Assembly (NCBI GenBank): GCA_013407085.1
Contig: JACCGJ010001294.1
Span: 62,001-126,000, forward strand
Length of the DNA: 64,000 bases
Direction: 5' to 3'
Origin: Atriophallophorus winterbourni
Taxonomy: Eukaryota > Platyhelminthes > Trematoda > Plagiorchiida > Microphallidae
Position numbers and translations under genes: made by a program. The notes below the pieces were generated by a model, which saw only the letters and a program-made list of their open reading frames with translations, had not been told where the DNA came from and searched no databases. Positions 22,878-34,690 of this stretch are shown piece after piece (the first letter of the stretch is position 1; the number at the start of each line of letters is the position of its first letter).

Positions 22878-23150
22878 ACATTTGTCTAGCCCATGGTAAC
22901 CTGACACTTTTTTAGCCCAAGTATTACTTTATTGTGTGGCACTTCATATATTATATTTTATTTGCATTATATAACGAACCTAATTTATTGATGCTATGAA
23001 GTTGGAGAAACGCTCACCTATTTTTAATTCACGCTGAGATGTCCTGCTTTTTAATTCTTTTTTTATTCCCGTCACATTTGTCTAGCCCGAGGTAACCTGA
23101 CACTTCATTGGCCTATGTATTATTTCATTGTGCGCACTCTATACATATTT
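22878..23150 (+). repeat. Internal duplication in family B 3' UTR
   Basis: ACATTTGTCTAGCCC begins at 22878 and again at 23074, each followed by about 75 bp of similar sequence (GGTAACCTGACACTT, then a GTATTA/TTTCATTGTG block). The units are about 196 bp apart. Confidence 0.8.
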
Positions 23151-23224
23151 TTGTATTGGTCTTATGTGGAGAAATTAATTTATTGCTGAAAATTCGTGAA
23201 CACGAATAAAGTCATTCTTCTTCT

Positions 23225-23676
23225 TCTTTGTTGTTGTCCGCCGTATCCAAGGTACTCGAAAGGATCGTGGCAAACAAACTGCGCAAATACCTTGAAGAAA
23301 ATAAGCTATTTTCGGAAGCGCAACACGGTTTTAGAAGGGGATACTCCTGCCATTACTATCCTTCTCCTTACCCTTAACGACTGGACTCGAGCAGTAGATG
23401 CTGGTGATAATATCCATAAATGTTAACTCGATATGTTAAAAGCATTTGACCGTGTAAACCACAGTATTCTCTTGCACCATACACCTACGTTTGTTTTCCT
23501 ACCATTCGAAAACAATTTCTGCCATTTGGATATTTACTTGATTCTTGAACTGATCAGAAAGCAATCTAATCCCATTTTCGCTTGTCATATTATTCGTTGT
23601 TGTCATATTATTATGTGGTTTTTTGTAAAGCTATATGCTTTTTAGACCATTAAAATTGAATTGAATAGAATTGAAT
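23225..23676 (+). mobile_element. CR1-like copy 2, 3' part
   Basis: Resumes with RT text (LLSAVSKVLERIVANKLRKYLEENKLFSEAQHGFRRGYSC in pieces) and decays around 23490. An internal deletion then joins to the 3' UTR, ending with GACCATTAAAATTGAATTG and a (GAATT)-type tail to 23676. Confidence 0.75.
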
Positions 23677-24130
23677 ACCAAACTCGTCACAGAAATCAAC
23701 GAAAAACCATTTGATGTGCGAATCAAAACCCTGAATCTATTAGATTATCCACGTCGTCGTCTCCGACATGATTTGATTTTGGTTTACAATATTTTTATTA
23801 TTTCAAATCACAATGCTTATTCAATATACCGGTCTCGTATAAGACAAGAGCTAATTCATTGAATCTAACGGTACCTTACTCGGGACTTAAGTGTATACGA
23901 CATTATTGCGTTGCGAGTTTGTTTCATGCGGAACAGTCTACCCTATTATGTTGCAAACTAACCAAATCAGCAAATGTTCAATATAAAACTTGCTGCCTTT
24001 TAGACCCACAACCAGTGCATCAAATAAAACTATACAACGTGGACACATGCATCTACATGTGTCGTCCCACCAATCGAAAACAATTTATGCCATTTGGATT
24101 TTTACCTCTTATATTTGTTTCATGTTAGAG
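23677..24130 (+). mobile_element. CR1-like copy 1, 3' part
   Basis: Continues copy 1 after the nested insertion: TKLVTEINEKPFDVRIKTLNLL, LRHDLILVYNI, then out of frame RVCFMRNSLP near 23915, the conserved C-terminal WNSLP block. The 3' UTR follows and shares CGAAAACAATTT.TGCCATTTGGAT with copy 2. Confidence 0.75.
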
Positions 24131-24700
24131 TGGCAGTTAAGCACATTTAATTTGCGTATTCCTTGTTCTGTAATAAATTCTCTTAAGCAGTTTGATGTCC
24201 GTTTGTAGCAATGGTGCCCAAGCTTGTAGTGATTATTCAAACATTGGGTGTATAAAAGAATTTGGAAACAGCTGGAATGTTTCGATGGAAAACTTCCAAA
24301 TATTCATCGTTGCATAGCTAGCATGCGGTGAACCACGTCTACTGCGATTAACAACAAGCAGTGAAATGGATATGAACACTGTTCTTTTAAATTCTCACTT
24401 ATATGATATTTCTGAATATAATACTTGAATCTACACCGACATACGCTGAAGGGAAAGAAAACGATGTCATGATGTTCACAAGAAGGGCAACGAGCGCAGT
24501 CTAATCCTTCTAGTTGTTCCATTGTATGCCAATAGAATGGAGACTGTTTAAAAAAACGACTACCAACAGTGGATTTACATAGCACAAATAATTGCAGCGC
24601 AAAGTGTGTTGTTGTGAGTACCTCCAGCATACTCCGGTCATTAATTACAAAATTGATGGACCAACGCCGTTAAAATTGCTTTCGTAACCACTGCAATGAC
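24131..24700 (-). mobile_element. CR1-like fragment, antisense
   Basis: The minus strand gives SENLKEQCS, RMLAMQR followed by IFGSFPSKHS, and then QAWAPLLQTDIKLLKRIYYRTR near 24240-24170, the DLGV-to-thumb region of a CR1-like RT. It is truncated on both sides and frame-broken. Confidence 0.6.
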
Positions 24701-25284
24701 ATACATTGTCCGAAATACTTGTTGAGTACACAAAAAACTAAACATAGCGACGTCAGAATAAGCACATTTAAGGATGTCTCATAAACACAAACTGAAGAAT
24801 TGCTGTGCAAGATAACCGCAAACTTACACTCAGAAGACAGTTCAAATAACCATGAAGATCCGACTGTCGAAGACTAGTGCATATACTGACACATTAAAAC
24901 TTAGGACGTTCACCATTGGAGTTTCACGCTTTACGGCCTGAGCTACCGTACACCGTTTGAACGATCGCGACAAAACCTTCATGAATGTTTCTACAGAAAA
25001 GCACATTTTGAGTAGCGTCATATGTCAGACCATTCGAGAAGGAGACAGCAACATTTGTTGTCGTCGTCCAACCGACCTGATCGCACATATTTTCCAATTA
25101 CAAAGTTACACCATTGAAGCCGGAAAATGTATGTACCATGAATTTTCGCCAGAGAGCTGGCGAAGAGCACTATGTACTGAAAACCGGTACATTGATGTTA
25201 AATAGGTGGTCAGCAATCTTGAAACTTCGGTCAGTGGCATATCGAGAAATACATTATGTAAGTACACCTTCGTGAAGATTCTAG
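24701..25284 (+). other. Unassigned, possibly LINE ORF1-like
   Basis: One open stretch of 82 codons (24957-25205) with no motif I recognise. It precedes a CR1-like endonuclease fragment in the same orientation, so it could be ORF1 of that element, but this is inference from position only. Confidence 0.3.
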
Positions 25285-26636
25285 CAACAGAGTAGATAGC
25301 ATTAGATTTAATGGTGAGATTTATGTGTTCTTCCCATGTTTGTTCCAGATAAATGAGCTTTCCGAGCCATTTTTACATACGGAAACCACAGATAATTTCA
25401 TATTTACAAACTCGCAATGTTTGGTACACAAACTAGCGTAAATAAACGTTCTATGTAATACGCACATATTTGACGTCATAGCATTAACTGAGACGAGTTT
25501 CCAAATCCTCCTGTGCGATCGCATTCTCTCTATTTGGTATATAACCCTGTTTTGGTGAGACTGCTTCAAAACAGGTTGGGGAGTAGCTGTTTAGAACCAC
25601 GATCTTTTATAATGCATGGTATTTTCATTCCCTGATTTCTATCTGGAATAGAATATAAGGTATAAGTTGGAGCTAGACTCAGCAGATATTTGTATCGTTG
25701 TAGTAGTTAAACTTTCACTATCTACAACGTATGTACACAAGGATATGTTCAGGAAAGCAATGCATTACGTTGGAAAATAGCGCGATTCCCGATTACTTAT
25801 TTTGGGAGACTTTAATCTGACTGAACTATTTAACTGAGTGGACCACCTGCTTTATTCACTAGACTACAAATTTGGCGAACTGCTCGATCACACACCCCTG
25901 TATAACCATCTTTTCGAATATACTCGACGAAGAAATTTGCAATATCTATCTATCTGTAATAGAGTGATTTTACCCTCAGAAGCAACGGCAGATGATGATT
26001 TTCAGTTTCACATTCCGCTAGTTCGAAGCGACCACATCGTTCTGCTCTTCCAACGCCTCTTGAATGCTAAAACAAACAGAACTAAATAAAAAGTGTAAAC
26101 CATTGGCTTCATGGCAACGATGGTAGCGTTCAATGATCATAATATGAATTTCAGTGATCCAGACTCACACTGCACAACATCACCATCATGACACATTTGA
26201 ATTTTCCATATGTCACGAAACATTAGAACAGTCGCACTAGTAAATGGTTGAGAAAGCGAAAATCGCCATAGGTTATTCATAGGAATGAGAGAAAAGAATT
26301 CTCCTGAGCACAGTTTCCGTATTTACGAAATTAAGTCACAAATTTAACCCAGGAGGATAAAAGATATGAACGTCTTCAGCAGCTACTATGAATGCAAGGA
26401 AATCACAAATTACTCGGTTTAACCTTTACCAACACGGTGAATCTTAAACCCGGTATTTTTCCGATCTTCTTATATACCGGACTAACATATTTTGTTTTAG
26501 AAAACGATAATGCTCTATTCAGTCTTCATTCTAGAGTTTTCAAAAACAAAAATGTATTACTACCAACTGAAATGTCAGCAAAACTCGTGCCGTAGATCAT
26601 AAGCGATATTCGTGTCATTGATTTTACAATCGAGCT
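25285..26636 (+). mobile_element. CR1-like endonuclease and linker fragment
   Basis: Collinear with 59480-61100. The plus strand shows, across frames, the altered GDFN motif near 25800, LDYKFGELLDHTPLYNHLFEYTRRRNLQ, then IPLVRSDHIVLLFQ with the SDH catalytic pair, and a linker with LKPGIFPIFLYTGLTYFVLEN. Many stops and small deletions are present. Confidence 0.75.
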
Positions 26637-26755
26637 ATTCTGTCAGCAGATTTGATTCACACCTGCCACGACCAAAACAATTAATGTATTATACGGTTTG
26701 TATGGGTGGTAGTGCGTGAATTTATATTAATCGCGCCTGTTTATCTTAACGAGTT
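26637..26755 (+). mobile_element. PLE-1 3' end fragment
   Basis: Matches 52536-52655 of the PLE at 50-52.7 kb: GTCAGCAGAT, ATTCACACCTGC, ATTATACGG, GGTGGT.GTGCGT and CGCGCCTGT occur in the same order. It ends where the TTA microsatellite begins. Confidence 0.7.
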
Positions 26756-26925
<170 letters not shown>

Positions 26926-28172
26926 TCTTCTAACTTCTTCTTCTTACTTCTTCTTCCTCTCTTTTCTTATTCTTCTTCTTCTCTTCTTCTTTCTTCCTTC
27001 TTCTTCTTCTTTTCGTCTTCTGCTTCCTGCTCTTTTCGTTCTTCTTCTTCTTCTTCTTCTTCTTGATTCTCTTCTTCTTCCTTCTGCTTCTTCATCTTCT
27101 TCTTTCTCTTCTTCTTCTTTTTCTTCTTTCTTCTCTTTTCTCTTCTTCTTCTTTTCTTCCTTCTCCTTCTTTCTTCTTCTTCTTCTTCTTCTTCTTCTTC
27201 TCTTCCTTCTTCTTCTGATTCGTCTTCTTCTTCTTCTTCTTCTTTCTTCTTCTTCTCCTTCTTCGTCTTCTTCTTCTTCTTCCTTCTGCTTCTTACTTCT
27301 TCGTCTTCATTCTTCTTCTTTTTTCTTCTTCTACTTCTTCTTATTCTTCTTCTTCTTCTTCTTACTTCTTCTTCTTCAACCTTCTTCCTTCTTCTCCTTC
27401 TTCTCCTTCTGATCTTCTTCTTCTTCTATCTTCAACTTTCTTACTTTGCGTCTTCTTCCTTCTTCCTCTTCTTCTTCTTCGTCTTCTTCTTCTTCTTACT
27501 TCTTAACTTCTCTTCGTCTTCCCTAGCTTGCTTCTTCTTCTTCTTCTTCTTCCTTTTCTTCTGTCTTCCTTCTTGTGCTTCTTCGTCTTCTTCTTTCTTC
27601 TCTCTTCTTTCTTCTCCTTTCTTCCTTCTTCTTCTTCTTCTCTTCTTCTTCTTCTTCTTCTTCTTCTTCCTATCTTCTTCTTCTTCCTTCTTCTAGCTTC
27701 TTCGTCTTCTTCTTTCTTCTTCTATCTTATATCTTCTTTCTATCTTCTTCTTTTTCTTCTTCATCATCTTCTTCTTCTCCATCTTCTTCTTCTCCTTCTT
27801 CTTCTTCTCCTTCTTCTTCTTCTTCTCCTTCTTCTTTTTCTTCCCCTTCTTCTCCTTCTTCTTCTTCTCCTTCTTCTTCTTCTTTTTCTTCTTCTCCTTC
27901 TTCTCCTTCTCCTTCTCCTTCTTCTTCTTCTTCTTCTTCTTCTTCTTCTCCTCCTCCTCCTCCTCCTTCTTCTTCTTCTCCTTCTCCTTCTTCTTCTTCT
28001 TCTTCTTCTTCTTCTTCTTGTTCTTCTCTTCTTCTTCTTCTTTTTCTTCTTCTCCTTCTTCTTCTTCTCCTTCTTCTTCTTCTTTTTCTTCTTCTCCTTC
28101 TTCTCCTTCTTCTTCTCCTTCTTCTTCTTCTTCTTCTTCTTCTTCTTCATCTTCTCCTTCTTCTCCTTCTTC
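26926..28172. repeat. Degenerate (TTC)n polypyrimidine tract
   Basis: More than 1.2 kb in which nearly every base on the plus strand is C or T, built from TTC with CTC variants. No gene: the long open frames are low-complexity Leu/Ser/Phe or Glu/Lys/Arg. Such a strand-asymmetric tract can form triplex structures and is hard to assemble. Confidence 0.95.
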
Positions 28173-29172
28173 NNNNNNNNNNNNNNNNNNNNNNNNNNNN
28201 NNNNNNNNNNNNNNNNNNNNNNNNNNNNNNNNNNNNNNNNNNNNNNNNNNNNNNNNNNNNNNNNNNNNNNNNNNNNNNNNNNNNNNNNNNNNNNNNNNNN
28301 NNNNNNNNNNNNNNNNNNNNNNNNNNNNNNNNNNNNNNNNNNNNNNNNNNNNNNNNNNNNNNNNNNNNNNNNNNNNNNNNNNNNNNNNNNNNNNNNNNNN
28401 NNNNNNNNNNNNNNNNNNNNNNNNNNNNNNNNNNNNNNNNNNNNNNNNNNNNNNNNNNNNNNNNNNNNNNNNNNNNNNNNNNNNNNNNNNNNNNNNNNNN
28501 NNNNNNNNNNNNNNNNNNNNNNNNNNNNNNNNNNNNNNNNNNNNNNNNNNNNNNNNNNNNNNNNNNNNNNNNNNNNNNNNNNNNNNNNNNNNNNNNNNNN
28601 NNNNNNNNNNNNNNNNNNNNNNNNNNNNNNNNNNNNNNNNNNNNNNNNNNNNNNNNNNNNNNNNNNNNNNNNNNNNNNNNNNNNNNNNNNNNNNNNNNNN
28701 NNNNNNNNNNNNNNNNNNNNNNNNNNNNNNNNNNNNNNNNNNNNNNNNNNNNNNNNNNNNNNNNNNNNNNNNNNNNNNNNNNNNNNNNNNNNNNNNNNNN
28801 NNNNNNNNNNNNNNNNNNNNNNNNNNNNNNNNNNNNNNNNNNNNNNNNNNNNNNNNNNNNNNNNNNNNNNNNNNNNNNNNNNNNNNNNNNNNNNNNNNNN
28901 NNNNNNNNNNNNNNNNNNNNNNNNNNNNNNNNNNNNNNNNNNNNNNNNNNNNNNNNNNNNNNNNNNNNNNNNNNNNNNNNNNNNNNNNNNNNNNNNNNNN
29001 NNNNNNNNNNNNNNNNNNNNNNNNNNNNNNNNNNNNNNNNNNNNNNNNNNNNNNNNNNNNNNNNNNNNNNNNNNNNNNNNNNNNNNNNNNNNNNNNNNNN
29101 NNNNNNNNNNNNNNNNNNNNNNNNNNNNNNNNNNNNNNNNNNNNNNNNNNNNNNNNNNNNNNNNNNNNNNNN
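28173..29172. other. Assembly gap, 1000 N
   Basis: Exactly 1000 unknown bases, so probably a placeholder length. It is bounded by the polypyrimidine tract on the left and TTA repeats on the right. Confidence 0.98.
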
Positions 29173-29220
29173 TTATTATTATTACTATTATTATTATTAC
29201 TATTATTATTAGTATTATTA
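29173..29220. repeat. (TTA)n microsatellite, right of gap
   Basis: Sixteen TTA-like units with three substitutions. Confidence 0.95.
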
Positions 29221-30249
29221 TCCGGCAAATGATTGCTCTGGTGATTGTAATGTGAGCTTTTTTTCTGTTCTTATTAGCACAGTTGGTCTGAAGATGATTT
29301 TGAATCTAAAAGAAAGGTTACAAATATATAATCGTAACCGATTCATTACAAAACGTCTTTTTCATAAATCTTCCATCACACTTTTAGTTGGTAGACCACG
29401 CTAGATTGACTTTTTCTAAAAGCAATGCACTTTTAACCGATTGTTTCGGCCAAATCATTTCATCGTGTACTCAAATGCTTAACTCCGATAATATCAGTTG
29501 TGTTTGTGCTCTGATTAAACGTTTAGACTCATATTAAATTTTTGACCAAATTTACGCTCCATTTCTCTCAGTAGACAAATTTAAAAATCTTCTCGAATAT
29601 GAGTTGTTTTGTGCTATGATTAAATGTGCATGTACTGTTCAAATTTTCCGATAGTTTTCTTCGCTCCACTTAATCAGACATTTCCATAATTATAAATCTG
29701 TTCCGTGCATCCAATTTTGTCATAGCTCCATGCATGGATTCTGGATCCTGTGTGCGACGCCGGAATCATTTTGTTGATTGTAGAATTGGTGAGGACGGCA
29801 TAATCGCGCATACATCCATTTTAATGGAACTTTTCGTGGAAAAGGAAAGGTAGATTTACCGCCATGGAAAAATGGTATCATGAAGAATAGTTGCATTTGG
29901 TGTACCAAAAATTACTTCTCGGGCATCGATTCAGTGAATCGTCTAGCACGACTTCAAGCAATGGCTCTACATTGCGTGTTCTATTGATATTTCTAATAAT
30001 TTTGTTGTGGATAATTTTTGAGTTCCGTTTTCGCCAAACTATAAAGGCGATTGAACTGAAACCCCTGCAGAGTACGTTTCTGTGGTTGAAGTTGTATGTT
30101 TGGAAAGGAAAACATGGAAAACATTGCTCAAGGATATAAGACTTGGCCCAACGAAACCCAAATTGATAAGTCAATCACTCCCACTTATTGAGATAGAGGA
30201 TAGCAGTGTTCCTGTTCAAATGGACGAAATTATTAAATTAAAAATCGTC
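29221..30249. other. Unassigned
   Basis: AT-rich. Short open frames on both strands near 29720-30170 overlap each other and match nothing I know. It may contain the 5' part of the CR1-like element that becomes recognisable at 30250. Confidence 0.3.
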
Positions 30250-31310
30250 GTATGTCCTGCTCACATCGAGTCGGAACGAGTAATTCCTATCGAGACCAGA
30301 ATTTCAATTCAAGCATTCAGCGACAAATAATAATCTCACGTGTTCCATCATCCCGGGCACTTACTATTCAGCGAGATCCGACATCACACTGCTCAACGAC
30401 TTATCACATACCACATGTTTCATCAATACATAAAGCAGTATCGATCAAATGTTTAGTCAACAAGTTGGCGAAACTGTGTAGACAATTTCCCTGGTATTAT
30501 TGATGTGACTGAACTTAGGTATCAATCGCGTACAACCGAACGTGAACTTTATATCCAAAATGTGACATTCCCCAGCCGTGACCGTGATGGCTTTGGAGAT
30601 ACAATTGCGTTGTATTGTCACATGCGGCTAAAGATAAATATAATCTCAGATACTAATCATTCACTCACTGACACGCTGTCGTGCTCATTTGACATAGAAT
30701 CGGGCTAAAGCAGTACAATCGGTGTCATATCACTCAACACCATCGACCACAGAACGAAACAACATGCTAATTGAAACAACACTGAGTATCAACAATCGAC
30801 AATAAAATCAAATGCTACTTGTCGTGTGACTTCGACCTTCCGCGGCTATACTTAGGAGACCATCATGCAAAAAAATCACTGGAGCAAACAATTCGCGAAG
30901 TATTCGACCTAGTACCATTGTAAAACCACGTGTTCAACCACACACGAATGAAATGAACAGATCAGTCATCAATTATGAACCTCTTTTGTCTTCGAACGCG
31001 TCGATTATCAAACCGAATGCTGACGAAGCTCCATTGGGGCAAAAGAAACCATGTTTTTCTCATGTTCCATTCTGTTTGCAGTTCTTTAAGATAGCGACCA
31101 TGCTAATGCCATCCCTAAAATTCAAATTTTGGAGACTCAGAGAAGAACACTGTAAACTAAACGTGGTCCATCTTCATTTTAGACATTCAAATACACATCA
31201 CGACCCATTATTAAACTAATTTAGGATCCAAATCCAATCAAAATCATAATTTATTCCAAACAAAAATGTCCGCACTTTCACTTCTCTGATGGCAGTAGAA
31301 CCAGAAAATG

Positions 31311-31350
<40 letters not shown>

Positions 31351-31900
31351 TCACACGAACGAGTGTGATCAGTCTGATTCGTATTCGGGTTTTTCCGTGC
31401 TTGATAGTTCAAGGAAGGTCTGCTACAGTACATGATTCAGCGGATGCTCATGCTAGATTTTACTACAGTAATTCTACCCGATCTGCAATTATCGCCTATT
31501 AGTTTAATAAACTCATCAAACCTTCAACTGAACCCATGATTGACCCGGTCGTTGATGACTCCCACATATGGCGATTATTTAAGAAGAAATGACCGGTTGA
31601 TACAACATTACCCTTGTTATTATTCGTGCGCGGTAAAGACAGCTTTCATACTTTCTAGCTGTGGTTCTCATCCGAAGCTTTTTCGACGGTTGCGTAGCAT
31701 CAGAATGGAAAGCTCGTTCTGACCTACAAAATTACAGACTTGTCACGTTCCTCCCTTGTATCTCGAAAATTATATGAGAGCATCCTTAGTAAATGACATT
31801 TTCACCAGCGCAATATGGTTTTCGCCGGAACAGAGCTTGTTGGTCAAATTTATTCATTACTCACGATGATTATGCAACGTTCAAACTGCTAACGCACAGA
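30250..31900 (+). mobile_element. CR1-like element (family E), decayed
   Basis: Plus strand: IKCLVNKLAKLCRQFP and ELYIQNVTFPSRDRDGFGDTIALYCHMRLK (30440-30640), then DFDLPRLYLGDHH (30830) and VFDLVPL followed by NHVFNHTRM (30900-30950), all endonuclease blocks. A linker resembling RPGVFP..VQGRSATVHDSADAHARFYYS occurs at 31395-31465, and RT text (ITDLSRSSLVSRKLYES, altered QYGF) follows to about 31900. A (TA)n run interrupts it at 31313-31347. Confidence 0.65.
31313..31347. repeat. (TA)n microsatellite
   Basis: About 17 TA units inside the family E remnant. Confidence 0.95.
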
Positions 31901-32859
31901 TCAGATTTTGAACTGGTTACCGAAAACCTCGTTATATATTTCCCGTATATAATCGAAACCTCTTGAACATCTGAAATGTACAATATTTAATTGTAATCAG
32001 CAATTAATTACTATTAGTATTAATTAGTATGGCGACAGAAAGTGTTTCTATATTTTTAAGAAATGAATGAGTTGTACGAGCCTCAAGTGCATGTGGTTCG
32101 ATTTTGTTGTGCAAATCAGTGTACTAAAATTAGAACAACCAAGCAGCAGCGGAATAGTATGGCTTGAAACCAAAAATCTAGAGTACAGTAAGAGTATCAT
32201 CAAGTTAGTCAACATTTGGTCTGCGACATTCTCCGAGATGCCTGCTGAAATAGACTTTTTCCAACCTGGTTCAACAAGAGTCGGAAAAATCCTGTTCGTG
32301 AAAAACACTGTTGTGTTATTCCGTGATTTCAAAGACGAATTTTAAGCAGATGAAGAATATTGGCCAAAATCTAGGAAAGTTCGGATTAAGAAGAATCAAC
32401 TGATATGCACAAACCCTTTTTGAAATGTATACAGAATTTTTGTCTCTGTCATCGCGTCGGGTCTTCGCATTGGATAAAGTGTAAGCTAACGCGGATTAAT
32501 TATAGCGGCACAATTGTTTATCGCGTGTTGAAGAATTCGTTATTAATTTTTGTGACTACTCATCAGTACCAAGTCCTTTGAAATAATCACAGATTAAATC
32601 ACGATGGTCCATAATGGAAGAAGCACTGGACTCGAGTTTCGCTCTTATGGACCATCTTGATCACATGTGTGAATATTTAATAAATGTTTAACTGGCATTC
32701 AACCATTAAAAAAGGTAAATCCAGTTGATAGGGTAGACATGGATTTAAAAATCTTTGGATTTTATTGAAGTTTTGGTTTACTGAGATAAAGTGTCGACAC
32801 CTCGAATGGAGCAGACATTCAATCAAAGTTTGTCCACGTGTAGTTTGACATCAGCATGG
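31901..32859. other. Unassigned
   Basis: Two opposing open frames of about 92 codons cover 32048-32345. Neither shows a recognisable motif, and overlap of this kind is expected by chance in at least one strand. No splice or promoter signal was convincing. Confidence 0.3.
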
Positions 32860-33330
32860 ATTTATCTTCGCAGCTTTTACTGTCACTCATCTTACTAAGC
32901 AATTAGAAGGTGCAAGATTCATTCCAAATATGGACATAATACTACCTAGCTTGCTCAGTATCGTCGGTGCATCAATTTGAAAGTCGAACATCAGAACCAC
33001 ATAATTAGCATAGTCCAAGTCAAGAAGCTAGCCATCTATCATTATTCGAATTCAAAAATCTTGGGTTTTATCGATGAACAATTCCAAAATGACATCATTC
33101 ACAAAATTGAACGCATATCCTTGTTGAACACCACTTGTGGCTTGGCTTACTAGCGGAAGGACTTTGTATAGCTTAATACGTTCCATTATATAATCATCGA
33201 ACACCTTCTCAACACAAGCCGTTGAACCGAACATTTCGAGGAAGTGAACAAAAAAGGACCATTGATGTCTTAAAAGTTGGCTATTGTCGGCTGCGTAAAA
33301 GTGTGCCTTATTTCTAAGCACTGTCAAAGA
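32860..33330 (-). mobile_element. RTE-like reverse transcriptase fragment
   Basis: Minus strand, 33327-33052: a fingers/palm piece with QATSGVQQGYAFNF where TSGVRQGC.LSP is expected. It continues past a stop as LDLDYANYVVLMFD (catalytic DYADD damaged to DYANY) and FGMNLAPSNC, the FGM.FAPSKC motif seen in fluke RTE-type elements. It is a different family from the RTE at 2513. Confidence 0.65.
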
Positions 33331-33815
33331 CTATAACTGTGATCAACACATTCTTTGCCAGGACGTACGACATCTTGATACTCTCAGATCTGTCATTCGC
33401 TAGGCGATGGTAATCAACGCAGGCATATGGGAGCTAATATTATCATGATGATGGTAGTGAAACTTATATCGCGCTGAGTCGGACGGCATTCGAAATATCA
33501 CCATTTCACCGGAATTGTTGTTGAATCGTCTTTTCTTTGCGAGATTGATTCTTACGGATCGTCTCCCCTTCAGTAGTTTTGCAAACATCTGGTGTAAAGA
33601 TTTCCATCAAAAATGGACATATTCATGCACAGAAATTCAAACCCACAACACGTTTATATAACTAAATTAAATAACGTCGCATGATATTTATCTTAAATAA
33701 TCTTTTTATTTATCCCTACATAATATATGGCATGTGTTTGCTTGAAAAAGGCGTTATTCCCAACGACCCATCTTTAAGCGAATATCTTAGTGTTTCATAG
33801 GAATATGTTTTTTAT
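33331..33815. other. No gene seen
   Basis: AT-rich sequence with one 62-codon minus-strand open stretch, not recognised. Confidence 0.4.
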
Positions 33816-33850
33816 GCTATGGTATTTTGAATATTGAATCTTGAAACTTA
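33816..33850 (+). mobile_element. CR1-like family A tail
   Basis: TGCTATGGTATTTTGAATAT followed by TGAATCTTGAA repeats the tail seen at 60640-60680 and, on the minus strand, at 12652-12700. Confidence 0.5.
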
Positions 33851-33919
33851 AATTGCAATTTTTCATCCGGAAAAGGTGAAATCGAAAATGAAGACTATAG
33901 GATGGGCTAATATGTGGAA

Positions 33920-34690
33920 ATTGTATGTAGACGATGCAGAATTTTGATTACCTCCCTGTAATACCTTCAGTAAGGTGGACTAGTCTTCGTCGGCATACAA
34001 AGACATTAGTTTGACAATAAGCATGAGCGATCCCGAGGTTTTCGTCAATTAACTATGTCACCTCCATTCATCACTTTTGGAAACTGTCAGCCAAATACAA
34101 ACCGAAGATAAACGCTTGCCTCAAAAGGAGCATCCGTCGTATCTTGAACATATCGTGAATGGGCAAATTAACGAATGCTGACGTCCCTGTAAAGCTAAAC
34201 TACAGAGCATTTGAACCGAAAATCGACAGCGATGCGTACGATGATTAGATTATGTGGAGAGAAATAGAAAATCGTCGTATTCCAAAACATCTACTCAATG
34301 ATGAGTTGAAATCAGGAAGTTGACAATTGAAAAGATGGCAATTGCGTTAAAAAGACGATTGCGAATAGGATATCAAATCTGTTGACATTAAGCACACGAG
34401 TTAAACATTACTTGCTCATCAGTAATCTATTCCAGAGCGTTTTGTAATTATTTATTTGTAGGCTGCTGAGGAGTATAATCTGCTTTCGGCCGCTAATCCT
34501 GGATCACACCATCAGAAAGCAACTAAAATCCATTTGTCCTAGTACTACCCATAGCTGTGAGCGCTATAAGAGAGGTTCAACCTCCCGAATCGAACCTCAT
34601 AATCATTCAAAATGCTCTGCAGCATGAAAACTTCATACGCTCATGATGTTCATCTATAGTCCTTATCGACCGAATAACGCCACAATATTT
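33920..34690 (+). mobile_element. Family C LINE 3' fragment
   Basis: Begins at the catalytic motif (LYVDDAEF), then SSSAYKDISLTISMSDPEV aligned with FSSSCKDCCLTIIMNKTEV of the main copy. IRRILNI-like and NRRIPKHLLNDEL text follows (34130-34310). An altered finger with TSRIEPHNHSKC lies near 34580-34615. Frames shift repeatedly. Confidence 0.7.

Larger units (their letters stand above)
20500..23224 (+). mobile_element. Family B LINE (Rex1/CR1-group-like), nearly intact ORF2
   Basis: A 2.7-kb, 5'-truncated non-LTR element inserted into CR1-like copy 2. TCTTT occurs just before (20495-20499) and at its end (23225-23229), possibly a short target-site duplication. It ends with AATAAAGTC followed by a short TTC run. 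The least decayed element in the window, so probably one of the youngest. Confidence 0.8.

Noticed and set aside
27528..29255. Very long open frames through the simple repeats and N gap
   Set aside because: Artefacts of low-complexity sequence and unknown bases.
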